Shown in pieces: positions 50,159 through 59,949 of a stretch of 64,000 bases of DNA. Location of the stretch: contig NZ_JACJUV010000002.1 of assembly GCF_014218805.1 (NCBI RefSeq), positions 58,033 through 122,032 of the forward strand, written 5' to 3'. Source of the DNA: Teredinibacter franksiae (GTDB lineage: Bacteria; Pseudomonadota; Gammaproteobacteria; Pseudomonadales; Cellvibrionaceae). The position numbers were made by a program, and so were the translations under genes. The notes under the pieces were generated by a model, which made no database searches, was not told the DNA's origin, and worked only from the letters and a program-made list of their open reading frames with translations. How positions within the stretch are numbered: position 1 is the stretch's first letter; every line of letters starts with the position of its first letter.

Positions 50159-51367
50159 ATGTTGGCGAAGCCGGTGCTATTATTATTTTTGAGCAAAAGT
50201 GTGCGAAAGCTAACTCTGTGTTTTCAAGGTGTTTTGTCTGTAGGGTTAATTATTGCGGCGGGTTCACTGTATCAACAGATGAGTCTGATTAACCAATTGG
50301 AGGTTGGCTATGAGAAACCCTCACGTTTGGTGATAAAAAATCTACCGAGTGAAGCCTTGTTTACGCCAGGAGATAACAGTTTATTAAGAGAAATAAAAAA
50401 CCTAAATGGGGTCGAGCAGGTCACGATCACTAACACCGACTTAACCCACGACATGCAAGGTAACTTAGCCCTAACTTGGCCGAACGGGGAGCGGTTAGAA
50501 GGTATGCAGCCAACAGTGGCGACCGGCTATTATGCGGTTGATACATTGGGGCTAAATCTGCTCGCTGGACGTGATTTTTCTTCCGAGTTCGGTGGCGACT
50601 GGTATGAGGTTGATGCAGAGGGAAACGGTACCCTGGGCGTATTGGTGACTCGTCGTATGGTTGAACTTGCTGGCTACCAAGACCTAGAATCCGTAGTGGG
50701 CATGACCTTAATAAAAACGAGTGCTCAAATGAGCGCGAAAATTGTTGGCGTCATAGATGATGTCAAAATTGGCTCAGCTCGGCAGCAGGCTCTACCTGTG
50801 TCATTTAATTTGGGTTACAGTCTTCATAATACGGGCCACATTGTTGTAAAAACCACGAATGCGGATATGACTGAAATCAGTAAAAAAATACAGGAGATCA
50901 TTAGTGACAAATTACATTTGAGTGATGTACAAATCACCCAGTTTTCAGAAGATTATGCTAATGTGCATAAGAATGAAAACCAAGCATTAAAAATGGTAAC
51001 GATATTTAGTCTGCTTGCCATCTTCTTAACGTGCCTAGGCACCTTTGGGTTGTCATCTTTTGCAACTATGCGCCGACAAAAAGAAGTGGCTATGCGTAAA
51101 GTGCTAGGAGCATCGCGGATCAGCATAGTGAATTTGCTGGCGAAAGAGTTCTTGTTGTTGATGGCTGTGAGTATTCTAATCGCTTTGCCACTGAGCTATT
51201 GGTTGGTGGCCGATTGGTTAGAGAATTTCAATGAGCGTATTACGCAGTCTGTTTGGGTATATTTTTCATCTGCCGTTATTGTTACCGTTATTACTTGGCT
51301 CACCGTGGCAAGCCTTGGCTTCAAATCCGCCAGTAGTAGGCCTTCATTGATACTACGTCATGAGTAG
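50159..51367 (+). CDS. Half-size MacB/FtsX-type permease
   Basis: 402 residues with a signal-anchor helix (about 20-40), a periplasmic MacB-like core (about 50-270: VATGYYAVDTLGLNLLAGRDF, IVGVIDDVKIGS) and an FtsX domain of three helices (about 280-395: LAIFLTCLGTFGLSSFATMRRQKEVAMRKVLGASRISIV). Related permeases usually have ~800 residues with two such halves; this corresponds to the second half. No ABC ATPase gene is adjacent. It may work with an ATPase encoded elsewhere or be a truncated survivor; the RAYT remnant just upstream makes truncation plausible. GGGGG lies about 10 bases before ATG 50159. Confidence 0.75.
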   Translation: MLAKPVLLLFLSKSVRKLTLCFQGVLSVGLIIAAGSLYQQMSLINQLEVGYEKPSRLVIKNLPSEALFTPGDNSLLREIKNLNGVEQVTITNTDLTHDMQGNLALTWPNGERLEGMQPTVATGYYAVDTLGLNLLAGRDFSSEFGGDWYEVDAEGNGTLGVLVTRRMVELAGYQDLESVVGMTLIKTSAQMSAKIVGVIDDVKIGSARQQALPVSFNLGYSLHNTGHIVVKTTNADMTEISKKIQEIISDKLHLSDVQITQFSEDYANVHKNENQALKMVTIFSLLAIFLTCLGTFGLSSFATMRRQKEVAMRKVLGASRISIVNLLAKEFLLLMAVSILIALPLSYWLVADWLENFNERITQSVWVYFSSAVIVTVITWLTVASLGFKSASSRPSLILRHE

Positions 51368-51718
51368 TATCATCTAGACACGTATTTTCTACTGAAGCTG
51401 AGCTAGATGCAGAGCATAAATAATGACAAGGTTTTGGCGCTAAAAACGCTAAGGTTTTGGGTTTAGGCGTGGCTGGATAGGGCTGCGCCACTGCTGAAAG
51501 GCGATTTTTTCTTTGGCCTTTAATTTATTGCGCGAAGCGAAAGTAATAGGGCAATAAAAAATGTGGAAAAACGGAGTGGTTACGCCAAGATAAAGGTAGG
51601 TGTATTCGGTGGTGTCTGATCATGTCGCTCTTCTCCGATCTTGCGCTTCTGTCCGTTGATAGGTTTGTACTACAATTGAAAGCTCCTGCTATGCAAGCGA
51701 CTCTTTAGGTAGCGTTTT
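51368..51718. other. Non-coding stretch with short direct repeat
   Basis: 350 bases without a gene. The decamer AAGGTTTTGG occurs at 51428-51437 and again at 51451-51460. No terminator or RNA was recognised. Confidence 0.4.
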
Positions 51719-52168
51719 TTACCTATCGTTATCGATATAGGTGATGGTCAATTCCTCAGCTGTAGCGGCCTGTATAACTTTTGGGTAAAAACGCTTGTAG
51801 GCAACGGCGCTGGACAAAACCTTCATGTCACCGGGTTCTGTAATGGCTTGAGAGCCAACAAGCAGGCAGCCAGCCGTGTCTTCGTCTGTATTCCCACAGT
51901 GAATCAAAATGTAAGTAAAACCGGGCACATCCTGTATGTGAAGCATTCCTTTGTGAATTTCGGCGAAACGTCTTTTATATTTTCCATGGTACCCACCTTC
52001 GGTTCGAAGTTTTATTTTATACGTTCCAGCAGGAATACGTGTTTCTCCGGCTACCTTTTCCTCTCGGTATTCGTCTTCCAGTCCGAAGCACTCAAATTTC
52101 CCGTCTATGAGTACACGGCTAACCGTAGTGTCTTCGTCTGCAATAAATCGATCAACTATTATTTCCAT
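51719..52168 (-). CDS. DUF5675 family protein
   Basis: 149 residues with no signal peptide. Family features: MEIIVDRFIADEDTTVSRVLIDG, CFGLEDEYREEKVAGETRIPAGTYKI, HIQDVPGFTYILIHCGNTDEDTAGCLLVG. The family occurs in phages and in bacterial genomes near secretion or lysis genes; function unknown, and the HCGNT...GCLLVG block resembles a small catalytic or metal site. Start at 52168 is supported by AAGGAG 7 bases upstream; an open frame extends 31 codons further without support. No phage neighbours are present. Confidence 0.8.
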   Translation of the reverse strand: MEIIVDRFIADEDTTVSRVLIDGKFECFGLEDEYREEKVAGETRIPAGTYKIKLRTEGGYHGKYKRRFAEIHKGMLHIQDVPGFTYILIHCGNTDEDTAGCLLVGSQAITEPGDMKVLSSAVAYKRFYPKVIQAATAEELTITYIDNDR

Positions 52169-52823
52169 CGGTAACTCCTTAGTCGTTGTATAAGTAGATT
52201 CAAATATTAGGTATTCACCGTTATTTCTGCTTTTTAATTGACGCAATAAACCTGTTAACAATAGTAAACGATACCTTAATTCTGATTTGAAGGGGTAGCT
52301 AATTCTGTTTGCCCATCTGTATTGTCCTGCGTTTAATTTAACGCAATGAGTTCAGGTGCACAGGAGGTGTAAATGCTGGCGCGAAAGTAGACGGGGTTGG
52401 GCGCCTCAAAAATATAGGGTTAGGGGGATATGGTAAGTATGCGGCGCTGAGGTTAACGGCGATGTATTCGATTAACAGAATTTATGCTGGGTGAAATGTC
52501 CAGTTGTTGGGCCTATTCAGCGAGTCTGGCCCTCTCTCGACGAAAGCACGTATTGTGTAGGGGGTACTGTTGAAAACGACGCAAGCTCGTTTTAGCGGTG
52601 GATGTCAAAATGGCTAATCTCGGTGTTAACTCATCGCCTATGTTTGGCCAGTATTAACTGGACAGCGTGTGTCTGGGGTAATGCAACCTATAGCTGTCGC
52701 CTTTTCGGGCGTTTTCAACTGTTATCGTCTGTGCTGAATCGTTTTTTTGACTTACTGAGCGTCATCTTATGGCATAGTTACCTACACTTAAGCAATAGTC
52801 AGCCCCTATTGTCCGTATCCCGA
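52169..52823. other. Non-coding stretch before the broken cyclase
   Basis: About 650 bases. A TGCGTT / AACGCA stem with 6-base loop lies at 52328-52345. The cyclase frame is open back to 52602, but codons before 52824 read as unlikely protein. Nothing else assignable. Confidence 0.4.
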
Positions 52824-54167
52824 ATGAATGCAAATAACCGAAGATTGTTTGGCTTGGTCGCCATAGTCCTTTCTGTTATGGCGTTGTATTCCTATCGGTT
52901 TTTTCCTGAAAAGAAATATTTGTTAACCGCTGCTCCGGAAGTGAATCCCTACATTTATGGTGTTAATCTGCCGAATGGTCGCCCTTCAGGTTTATGGCTA
53001 AATGAGGGTGAGCGCAAGTTTCGTTGTATCTATCCTGCAGGTATTCCTGATTATGGATGCTACTGTAGTTTTAATTTGGGCTATGAAGTTGGAGAGAATA
53101 GGGTCGTAGACATTTCTCGTTATAGCGCTATAAATTTGTCTATTGAATATACGGGAACAGCCCCAAAAATGCGTCTTTTAGCAAGAAATTTTGATAAGCG
53201 ATGCTCTAACTCTGAGGATATAAACAGTACAAAATACAATGTTATTTTGCTTTCTACAAAAGAACTGCGGCATGACTTTACTGTGAAATTGAGCGAATTC
53301 GTGGTTACTGAATGGTGGCTAATGACGTATGGAATAGACAGGCAGAATTCATACCCCCAGCTGAATAATGTTGTTAATTTCGGGGTGGATTTTTCCGATT
53401 CCATGACCGTTTGTAATCACGGCGTGAAGGTAAACAAGATTGAATTCGTTGGTGAGTGGATTTCGCGGTAAAATTTTTTATCTACTTATCGTTTGTGTAT
53501 GGCTTGTAAGCGTTTTCTTCAATACAATAAACCAGTTAAGGATGTTTCGTAAAATAAAAGTACAAGATGAAAAAGTTATCTTAGCGTTAAATGAATCCAA
53601 TAAAAATCTTACTAAAGAAACGGATAAATCCCGAAAACTTTCCACCGTCGATGCGCTTACGCAGCCTTACACTCGGTTTGGTATAGATCAGATTGTCTCT
53701 ACACTGATAACGCCTGTAAAAGATGTTGCCGTTGATGAGCCGCCGTTTTCACTTATTTTGCTGGATATCGATCACTTTAAGAGAGTAAATGACACGCGGG
53801 GGCATGACGCTGGCGATAGGGTGTTGAAAAATGTGGCGAAAATCATTAATGGAAGCCTAAGGGAAGGCGACTATATCGGCCGCTGGGGGGGGAAGAGTTT
53901 GTTATTATTTTGCCTTTTACACGCCATGAATTTGCCATGGCATTGGAGGAGAAAATTCGCATTTCGGTAAGTCATTCAAGTTTTGAGCCCGAGAACCCTC
54001 TACTGATTACGGTAAGCGTGGGTGTAGGCAGTCTTCTTGGTGATGAGTCTTTCGCGGATCTGTTCAAGCGAGTAGATGAAGCACTTTATAGGGCCAAAAA
54101 AAGAGGCCGAAATTGCTGTATTGTTGCAGAGCCGCAATTCGTTGATTACCTCGGAGCAAAATTTTAG
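52824..54167 (+). pseudogene. Membrane diguanylate cyclase with two frameshifts
   Basis: Restored, this is about 447 residues: a membrane helix (about 10-27), a periplasmic jelly-roll-like sensor (about 40-210), a second helix (FYLLIVCVWLVSVFF), short coiled coil and a GGDEF domain. Frame 1 ends in EWISR-stop at 53471; the next part (RGKIFYLL...) is in another frame, needing one inserted base or two lost ones near 53468. The second break is in the active site: the frame reads GRWGGKSLL, while one more G in the G8 run (53885-53892) gives GRWGGEEFVIILPF and continues to 54167. Everything else is well conserved (LILLDIDHFKRVNDTRGHDAGD, VSVGVGS, ALYRAKKRGRN). Inactive as read. Confidence 0.85.
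53885..53892. repeat. G8 run inside the GGEEF codons
   Basis: Eight G at the codons for Trp-Gly-Gly-Glu of the cyclase active site. Nine would restore the frame. It is a candidate slippage site. Confidence 0.8.
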
Positions 54168-55224
54168 CTAGCCAATTCACGTAGAGGCTAAAGTGAATTA
54201 ATGGCGGTAACCCTAATATTGCTACCAAATTCAGGTAAACGTGATCGATCAACCGATGAAATTGATTGGTTGTCTCATTACAAAGGGAACCAGCCTGTCT
54301 GTGAGTTATTATTTTGAGCGATTTTTTTTTTGGGGGGGTAGGCGGGTTTTACGCTCGCTCTGATAGGTTAATATCAGTTTGATGCTGTGTTTGAGTATTG
54401 CTGAGGCATTACTACACAATTGGCGGTTGTCGATTCTTGACCAAAACGTGTGATTTAAGCAGGCTTTCCTAACCGATTTTCGTGTATAGGCCTATGGCGT
54501 TCGCTATAGGGGCAATGGGCTCATTCAAGATCCTCATCTGCGCGCTGTCTAGGTCGCTGGGCTTAATGCGGGCCAGCTCAAGTATTTCACCGTGCTCATA
54601 CGTCTGCTTGGCTCGAACACAGTGTGTGAGCCGAAGTGATATGCTGTATTACATGGGGATGACTGTCGGCGACACATTAGGACAGTTATCGAAAGCCTGC
54701 GTGCTGGTAGTTGAATAGTTACCAGGCGAACTATGCCTGTTTTCATAGCAATAGACATTGCTGTGTATTGGCGGCCCACTCTATAGATTGCTGCGCGTGC
54801 ATTGTCGCGGTCAACGACGGATCTCCGCCGTTTACGCAAGTAGCGCAAGTAGCGCAATTAGCCGACAGGCGGAAACGGTTGAATTTGACGGGCGCCGGGG
54901 GCCAATTGGGACGTTGTTATCCCCTCCCGTTTTTATTGGCGTGGCATGTCTTGCGGGTAATATCTTAGCTGAGAAAGAGGCAGTAGATGGTTTGCGGCCG
55001 ATTCGCTATATGATCGATACAGAAGAGCGTATGATTGTGTGCAAAGGTTGCAGCTGGTAAAAAAACGTGGCCTTTATGTTCAATTTGGTAGTGCCTTCTA
55101 GATTCCACTTGTTTTTTTAAGCGTACGTGCCAGCTCTCATGAACCAGGGGTTGACAGTGCTAGGCGGCCAAGCCAATTTTATCGTTGTAGTTTTTATTAA
55201 TAGCTCAAAATATAGGAATCCCTG
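54168..55224. other. Long intergenic region with no assignable gene
   Basis: About 1,050 bases. Several open frames of 60-100 codons exist, the longest at 54758-55060 (ends MIDTEERMIVCKGCSW). None has a convincing ribosome site plus recognisable family. A short direct repeat AAGTAGCGC lies near 54838-54856. The region may hold remnants of a lost gene. Confidence 0.4.
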
Positions 55225-55884
55225 ATGAATAAAGTAAGTATATTAGTTGTGAGTGCATCGTTTTTAGCGTTGGCCGCCTGCGGAGAACAGGATAATGCGA
55301 CAGCTGGAATGGAGGCCGTAGAGGAAAAGGTTGTTGCTGGAAGTGAGATGGTAGCAGGAGACACGACTGAAGCTGCGGAGATGGAAGAAAAGCCGTCAAT
55401 GGAGCTAAGTCGAGTGCGGACAATAACGGCGGAAGTGCTATCGGTTGACCATGAAACCCGTTTGGTTTCGCTCTCAGATGGTGATGGTGGGGCCGTAATG
55501 TTTACCGCTGGAGAAAATGTGCGCAATTTGGCGCAGGTTGAGCCTGGGGATTTATTGGAAGTGAACTATTTGCAGAGTGTTGCGGTAGAGGTGGTTGATG
55601 GAAAGGGTTTACAGGCGATAGCCGCAGAAGTGACTGATGCTGTACGAGCAGAAGACGGCGAAATGCCTGGTGCAGCGGTTGTTAATACCACTGTTGAGAT
55701 TTTTATGGTGGAAGACATAAATCTTGAGAACAACACCTTCAAGCTCAAAAATGTGGCTGGCGAAATTAATGAGTTTCTGGCGCGCAACCCAGAGAATTTG
55801 AAAAAATCGAAAGTAGGTGATTCGGTTATTATCACTACAACTGAAGCTGTAGCTATTGAAGTACGTGAGCTGGAAGCCGAATAA
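55225..55884 (+). CDS. Small acidic lipoprotein with a repeated beta motif
   Basis: 219 residues. Lipobox LALAAC (Cys about 19), then an acidic, low-complexity stretch (about 22-60). Two related beta-rich segments follow: AEVLSVDHETRLVSLSDGDGG...VRNLAQVEPGDLLEVNYLQSVAVEV (about 70-125) and EIFMVEDINLENNTFKLKNVAG...NLKKSKVGDSVIITTTEAVAIEV (about 155-215). They look like two OB-like or SH3-like barrels sharing a GD...A-E-V ending. Function unknown; envelope location inferred. AGGAAT upstream of ATG. Confidence 0.8.
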   Translation: MNKVSILVVSASFLALAACGEQDNATAGMEAVEEKVVAGSEMVAGDTTEAAEMEEKPSMELSRVRTITAEVLSVDHETRLVSLSDGDGGAVMFTAGENVRNLAQVEPGDLLEVNYLQSVAVEVVDGKGLQAIAAEVTDAVRAEDGEMPGAAVVNTTVEIFMVEDINLENNTFKLKNVAGEINEFLARNPENLKKSKVGDSVIITTTEAVAIEVRELEAE

Positions 55885-56176
55885 TTCATTCTCGACACGG
55901 GTAATTCTACGGGGTGCTTTATTAGGGCACCTCTATAAATTGCTTTTGGCCTGTGGTTTTGTGTGCGGGTTGGTGCGCAAGGCAAAATTTACAGGCATGC
56001 GGGAGGTTTGGAGAAAAATTTTAACGCCGTGTATGGTTTGCACACAAAGCCGCGAAGGGCGTGGCCACAAGCCTTATTGCCGCGTTGGCTGGTTTGGAAA
56101 GGCAACCAGCCTTTCGCTGTGCAGTCCGCCTTACTAGGCCACGCAGAGGCTAACATCAATTAGTAGAGCTGCCCTT

Positions 56177-57370
56177 ATGTTTAAAATATTTGTTGTTGGT
56201 TTTTGTTTAATAGGCATCTCGATGGGGTCGTGGGCCACATCTCTATTTGATCCGCTTGATGGTCAGCTGGATTTTTCGCAATACTTGTCGGAAAACGCGT
56301 ACGGGTTTTTACCCGTACCTATCATCATAACCGATCCAGCTGTGGGTGGCGGCTTGGGTGTTGTAGGCTTATTTTTTCATGAAGACAAAGACTCTCAGCA
56401 AGAGCGCCTTAAGTCAATGCAAAAAGCCGATGCTGATGCGGGTCGATACCTTCTACCCCCCAGTGTGTCTGCGGTGGCAGTAGCGGGTACCGGGAACGAT
56501 TCCTGGTTCGCTGGTGGTGGGCATATGGGTTTTTTTAAGCAGGGAGACATCCGATATACAGCGGGTGGTGGCTATGGTGATGTTAATCTTGATTTTTATG
56601 GGTTTGGTGACATCAATTTGTCTAAACCGATTGAAATAAAAACCAAGGCCAGCATGGTTCTACAGAAGTTGAAATTTAAACTGCCGAACACCCGCTGGTT
56701 CCTCGGGGTTTCTCAGCAGTATGTCTCCGCAGAGATTTCCCCAAATTCGCTTGGTCAGTTAGATGAAGTGCTACCACCCGATTGGAGCGAAGAGCTACGA
56801 AAAATATTAACGAAGCGTATTACTACCTCTAGCGTGGGCTTAATCGCTGAGTACGACTCCAGAGATAATATTTTTACGCCGAGACAAGGGTATCAATATC
56901 AACTCGAATCCATGTGGTTCGATGAGTCGATTGGCAGTGATATCGATTATAGTTTGACCAGCTTTCAGGGTTTAAATTTTTGGCCTTTACGTAAACAGAT
57001 ACGTTTGGGGTTGAAAGTTGCTGCCGATTACGCGGATGCCGATGGTCTCTTACCACCCTATGCCACGCCGTCTATTCAGCTGCGTGGAATACCCGCTATG
57101 CGGTATCAGGGGCAATTTGTAGGAATGACCGAAGCTGAGGTGGTTTGGGAAGCTTCAAATCGTTGGCGAGCTGCTGTTTTTGCTGGTGCCGGAAAAGCGA
57201 CCAATGATACGGGAAAATTTAATCAGGCAGACACCCGAAAGACCTACGGCGTGGGCTTTCGCTATCAGATTGCACGGCGTTATGGCTTTGATGTTGGTAT
57301 TGATGTTGCACGAGGTCCTGAAGAAACTGTTTGGTATATTACCGCTGGTTCTGCTTGGGCAGGCATCTGA
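56177..57370 (+). CDS. Omp85/D15-type outer-membrane beta-barrel protein
   Basis: 397 residues: signal peptide (about 1-20, ending SWATS), then PVPIIITDPAVGGGLGVVGLFF, a start seen in bacterial surface antigen (D15) proteins lacking POTRA domains. The barrel has SSVGLIAEYDSRDNIFTPRQGYQYQLESMW, the conserved D-R-D-N-x-F-P-x-x-G region, and RQIRLGLKVAADYADADG. The final strand ends ITAGSAWAGI. With no POTRA domains, BamA-like insertase function is unlikely; it may be a small transport or lipid-related barrel. Monocistronic. Confidence 0.82.
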   Translation: MFKIFVVGFCLIGISMGSWATSLFDPLDGQLDFSQYLSENAYGFLPVPIIITDPAVGGGLGVVGLFFHEDKDSQQERLKSMQKADADAGRYLLPPSVSAVAVAGTGNDSWFAGGGHMGFFKQGDIRYTAGGGYGDVNLDFYGFGDINLSKPIEIKTKASMVLQKLKFKLPNTRWFLGVSQQYVSAEISPNSLGQLDEVLPPDWSEELRKILTKRITTSSVGLIAEYDSRDNIFTPRQGYQYQLESMWFDESIGSDIDYSLTSFQGLNFWPLRKQIRLGLKVAADYADADGLLPPYATPSIQLRGIPAMRYQGQFVGMTEAEVVWEASNRWRAAVFAGAGKATNDTGKFNQADTRKTYGVGFRYQIARRYGFDVGIDVARGPEETVWYITAGSAWAGI

Positions 57371-57542
57371 TTTGTGTGCCTGTTCCTGCTGATTGTGGAT
57401 GCCCAATTTTTTCACTAAGTATCATTTTGAGTTTATGATTGTGGCTCCACATAGATCGTTTTGAGTTGCATTTTATTGGTGAGTAGATTACAAAAAGTAA
57501 TGTATGAATAACCCTTTATCGATATTCAAGGAGTGGTAGAAC

Positions 57543-57761
57543 GTGAATGCGGAGCTACAATCCAGAATGATCGACGTTTGTACCAAAAAAATCGCAGCGA
57601 AGGGCTTGGATGTCGGTTTGTCTTTCTATGCGTTTTTTGAAAATAAAAATAGTAACCCTGAGTTGCTAATGGAGGCTGCAACTTGGTGGATTAAAACCCA
57701 TAGGTTAGATCATTTTGAAAAAGCGACCAAAATTAAAGCAATGGCGGAGAGTGATCGCTAA
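57543..57761 (+). CDS. Small conserved protein (DUF6500-like)
   Basis: A 72-residue soluble, helical protein: MIDVCTKKIAAKGLDVGLSFYAFFENKNSNPELLMEAATWWI. It looks like a compact conserved family, which I associate with DUF6500 from memory. Function unknown. GTG start with AAGGAG 8 bases upstream. Confidence 0.7.
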   Translation: MNAELQSRMIDVCTKKIAAKGLDVGLSFYAFFENKNSNPELLMEAATWWIKTHRLDHFEKATKIKAMAESDR

Positions 57762-57978
57762 TTTTTTGGGCCCAGTAAGTAAGAAGATATCTGGAGTGAG
57801 CGGGCACAATGTAATTCAGTTGTTTTTAAATCTAGGGGCAAAATAAATGTGTGCTCTACAGTATTTCACGATTAGGTCGTGGTGTAAGAGCTTATAATAT
57901 TTATTCGCTATTTTTTTAAGTTAAATTAAGCTGCCATCGCTACGTAAACTGTAGAGGCATGTAAGGGATGTGAAAAGC

Positions 57979-58506
57979 ATGAGAATTCTATTTATTCTAA
58001 CGTCTTTTTTGGTGCTTACGGGGTGTCTTGGAATGCCAGAAAAGGTCACCCCTGTCAACGGCTTTAATGTAGATAAGTACTTAGGGACTTGGTACGAAAT
58101 TGCCCGATTGGATCATTCCTTTGAGCGTGGATTAGAAAACGTAACGGCGAATTATTCGTTGCGTGAAGATGGTGGTGTAATGGTCACCAATCGAGGTTAT
58201 CTGCAGGCTAAAAGCGAATGGAAGGAAGCTGAAGGGAAAGCATACTTCGTCAATGAAGAGGACGAGGGGTATCTAAAGGTTTCGTTTTTTGGTCCGTTTT
58301 ACGGTTCATATGTGATTTTCGAACTGGAAAGAGAAAATTATGACTATGCTTTTGTCTCCGGTCCAGATTTATCCTACTTATGGTTGCTTTCAAGAACCCC
58401 AAAGTTGGATAAAAACGTTGTCGATGAATTCAAAAAAAGCGCAGGTGCACTAGGTTTTGATGTCGATAGTTTGATATTTGTTAATCATACTGAAGGTGCA
58501 TTGTGA
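57979..58506 (+). CDS. blc: Outer-membrane lipocalin (Blc type)
   Basis: A 175-residue lipoprotein: lipobox LVLTGC (Cys about 16), then the lipocalin signature VDKYLGTWYEIARLDHSFERGLENVTANYSL and the TDPRYSYAFVSGPDLSYLWLLSRTP-like block (here YDYAFVSGPDLSYLWLLSRTPKLD). Blc binds lysophospholipids and other lipids at the outer membrane. ATG 57979 is chosen because AAGGGA lies at the proper distance; GTG 57970 is too close. Confidence 0.93.
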   Translation: MRILFILTSFLVLTGCLGMPEKVTPVNGFNVDKYLGTWYEIARLDHSFERGLENVTANYSLREDGGVMVTNRGYLQAKSEWKEAEGKAYFVNEEDEGYLKVSFFGPFYGSYVIFELERENYDYAFVSGPDLSYLWLLSRTPKLDKNVVDEFKKSAGALGFDVDSLIFVNHTEGAL

Positions 58507-58670
58507 CCAACTCGATGGTAATTTTGAGGCGAGTTTCAGTCTACCTTTTTGCTTTTTTTGGGTGTTGACATTTTTTTGAGTTCAAGTGTTAGAAGGCGTG
58601 CGGGTGTGGGTTTCTATAACGCGGTAAATCGGATTGCTTAAATAAAGTTTTTGGGGAAGTGGGCGATAGG

Positions 58671-58940
58671 ATGAAAAAATGGCTTGTAACTTTAAGTATA
58701 TCATTCTTTTTTTCGTGTTTTGGTTTGGGGTTTTTTGTTATTACTACCGCTCAAAGTAGCTGTTTAGAATCTGGAGGTAGCTGGCAAAGCATTCTACAGG
58801 GCTGTAGTGATGGACAAGGCTATTCGCTCCAATATTTGGCGACGCCATTGGCTATTACCATTTTCGCGGCTATTGTTGTTGCTATCAGTAGTGCTGTGGT
58901 GCAGCTACGTTCAATTATTGCTAATAATAGCAGCCCATAA
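58671..58940 (+). CDS. Small two-helix membrane protein
   Basis: An 89-residue protein with two hydrophobic segments (about 5-27 and 60-80) and a short loop with a Cys pair (SCLESGGSW, GCSDG) that may form a disulfide in the periplasm. Function unknown. ATG 58671 follows GGGCGATAGG; GTG 58659 is an alternative. Confidence 0.55.
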   Translation: MKKWLVTLSISFFFSCFGLGFFVITTAQSSCLESGGSWQSILQGCSDGQGYSLQYLATPLAITIFAAIVVAISSAVVQLRSIIANNSSP

Positions 58941-59420
58941 ACCGCGTTGTGTAGTCTAGGCCAGCAAGCTGGATTTGTTCGAGCAAACCGTCTTTGCCGT
59001 GCGTCGCCAATTTCGGCAGATAAGCCTAGTTTGATAAAGACAATGGCCCTTTATAAGAACGCTAAGATGTTAGGTAGGTTAAAGCGCTACCAGAAGCCCG
59101 CAGGAAGAAAGGGGGGCTGCTATGGACTTGCTTGGTCTACACCTACTTTGCGGACAAATCATGAAAAAAGCCGGGAAAGCGCGATGGGGTTTGGAGTTCC
59201 AGTTGAAAGAAGTTTTGGTGCGTACTAGCTCAGTCAGCCGGTACAGCTGTCATCCCGTAGAGTGGGGTGTGCCGATGAGCCTGGCACTTTTTCGCGGCAA
59301 TGCTGAATTGAATCGAAAGGTGCTGTTTTCGACAGGGTGTATATTTATATCGGTGTGGCGGTTTGACGGTGTGTATAAATTTGGTGTTTTACAGTGACGA
59401 AGGGTTGGGGGATTAATCTA
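58941..59420. other. Intergenic region with a doubtful small frame
   Basis: About 480 bases. A 91-codon frame at 59122-59397 has a G-rich site just before its ATG, but the predicted protein looks unlike a real one. No other signal seen. Confidence 0.35.
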
Positions 59421-59861
59421 ATGAAAAAAAAGATCGATACAATATTGACGGTTACACACATAGTAAAACGATGGATGACTATATTCGTCCTTATTTTGAT
59501 GCTGATTGTTGTGCTAGCTTCTGTTTTTGAGCTTGCTGTCGTACTTTATCAAGAGGTTGTAGATGAATCTAACGGCCTATTGATATTAGATATAAATGAG
59601 TTGTTCCGAATTTTTGGTTTTGTTTTTATCATACTTATTGGATTTGAACTGCTTGAATCAATAGAGATGTATTTTAAAGAAAATATCGTTCATGCAGAAG
59701 TGGTACTTTTAATTGCAGTTATTGCCGTTTCAAGAAAGGTTATTTTGCTTGATATAGAGAAGTACGACCCAACCGCTATAATGGGCTTAAGTCTTGTTAT
59801 TTTAGCGTTGGGCGTATGCTACTACCTGATAAAGCGCGGTAACAAAAGTGAATCTTCTTAG
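59421..59861 (+). CDS. PsiE-family (phosphate-starvation-inducible) membrane protein
   Basis: A 146-residue protein with four hydrophobic segments. FELLESIEMYFKENIVHAEVVLLIAVIAVSRKVILLDIEKYDP is the PsiE family core. In E. coli psiE is Pho-regulated, but its role is unknown. ATG 59421 has GGGGGA 9 bases upstream; an in-frame GTG at 59394 is less likely. Confidence 0.82.
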   Translation: MKKKIDTILTVTHIVKRWMTIFVLILMLIVVLASVFELAVVLYQEVVDESNGLLILDINELFRIFGFVFIILIGFELLESIEMYFKENIVHAEVVLLIAVIAVSRKVILLDIEKYDPTAIMGLSLVILALGVCYYLIKRGNKSESS

Positions 59862-59949
59862 AAGATAGTGGTGTGTTGCAAGAGTTTTGGTTGGTGCATG
59901 CGGTGTTCTTGTAAGTGTGTATGTAGATAATCAGTAAAAAGGTGTGCGG

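Noticed and set aside
59122..59397. 91-codon frame with a G-rich site before its ATG
   Set aside because: The predicted protein has no domain-like pattern and ends at the PsiE upstream region; kept only as a note in the intergenic entry.
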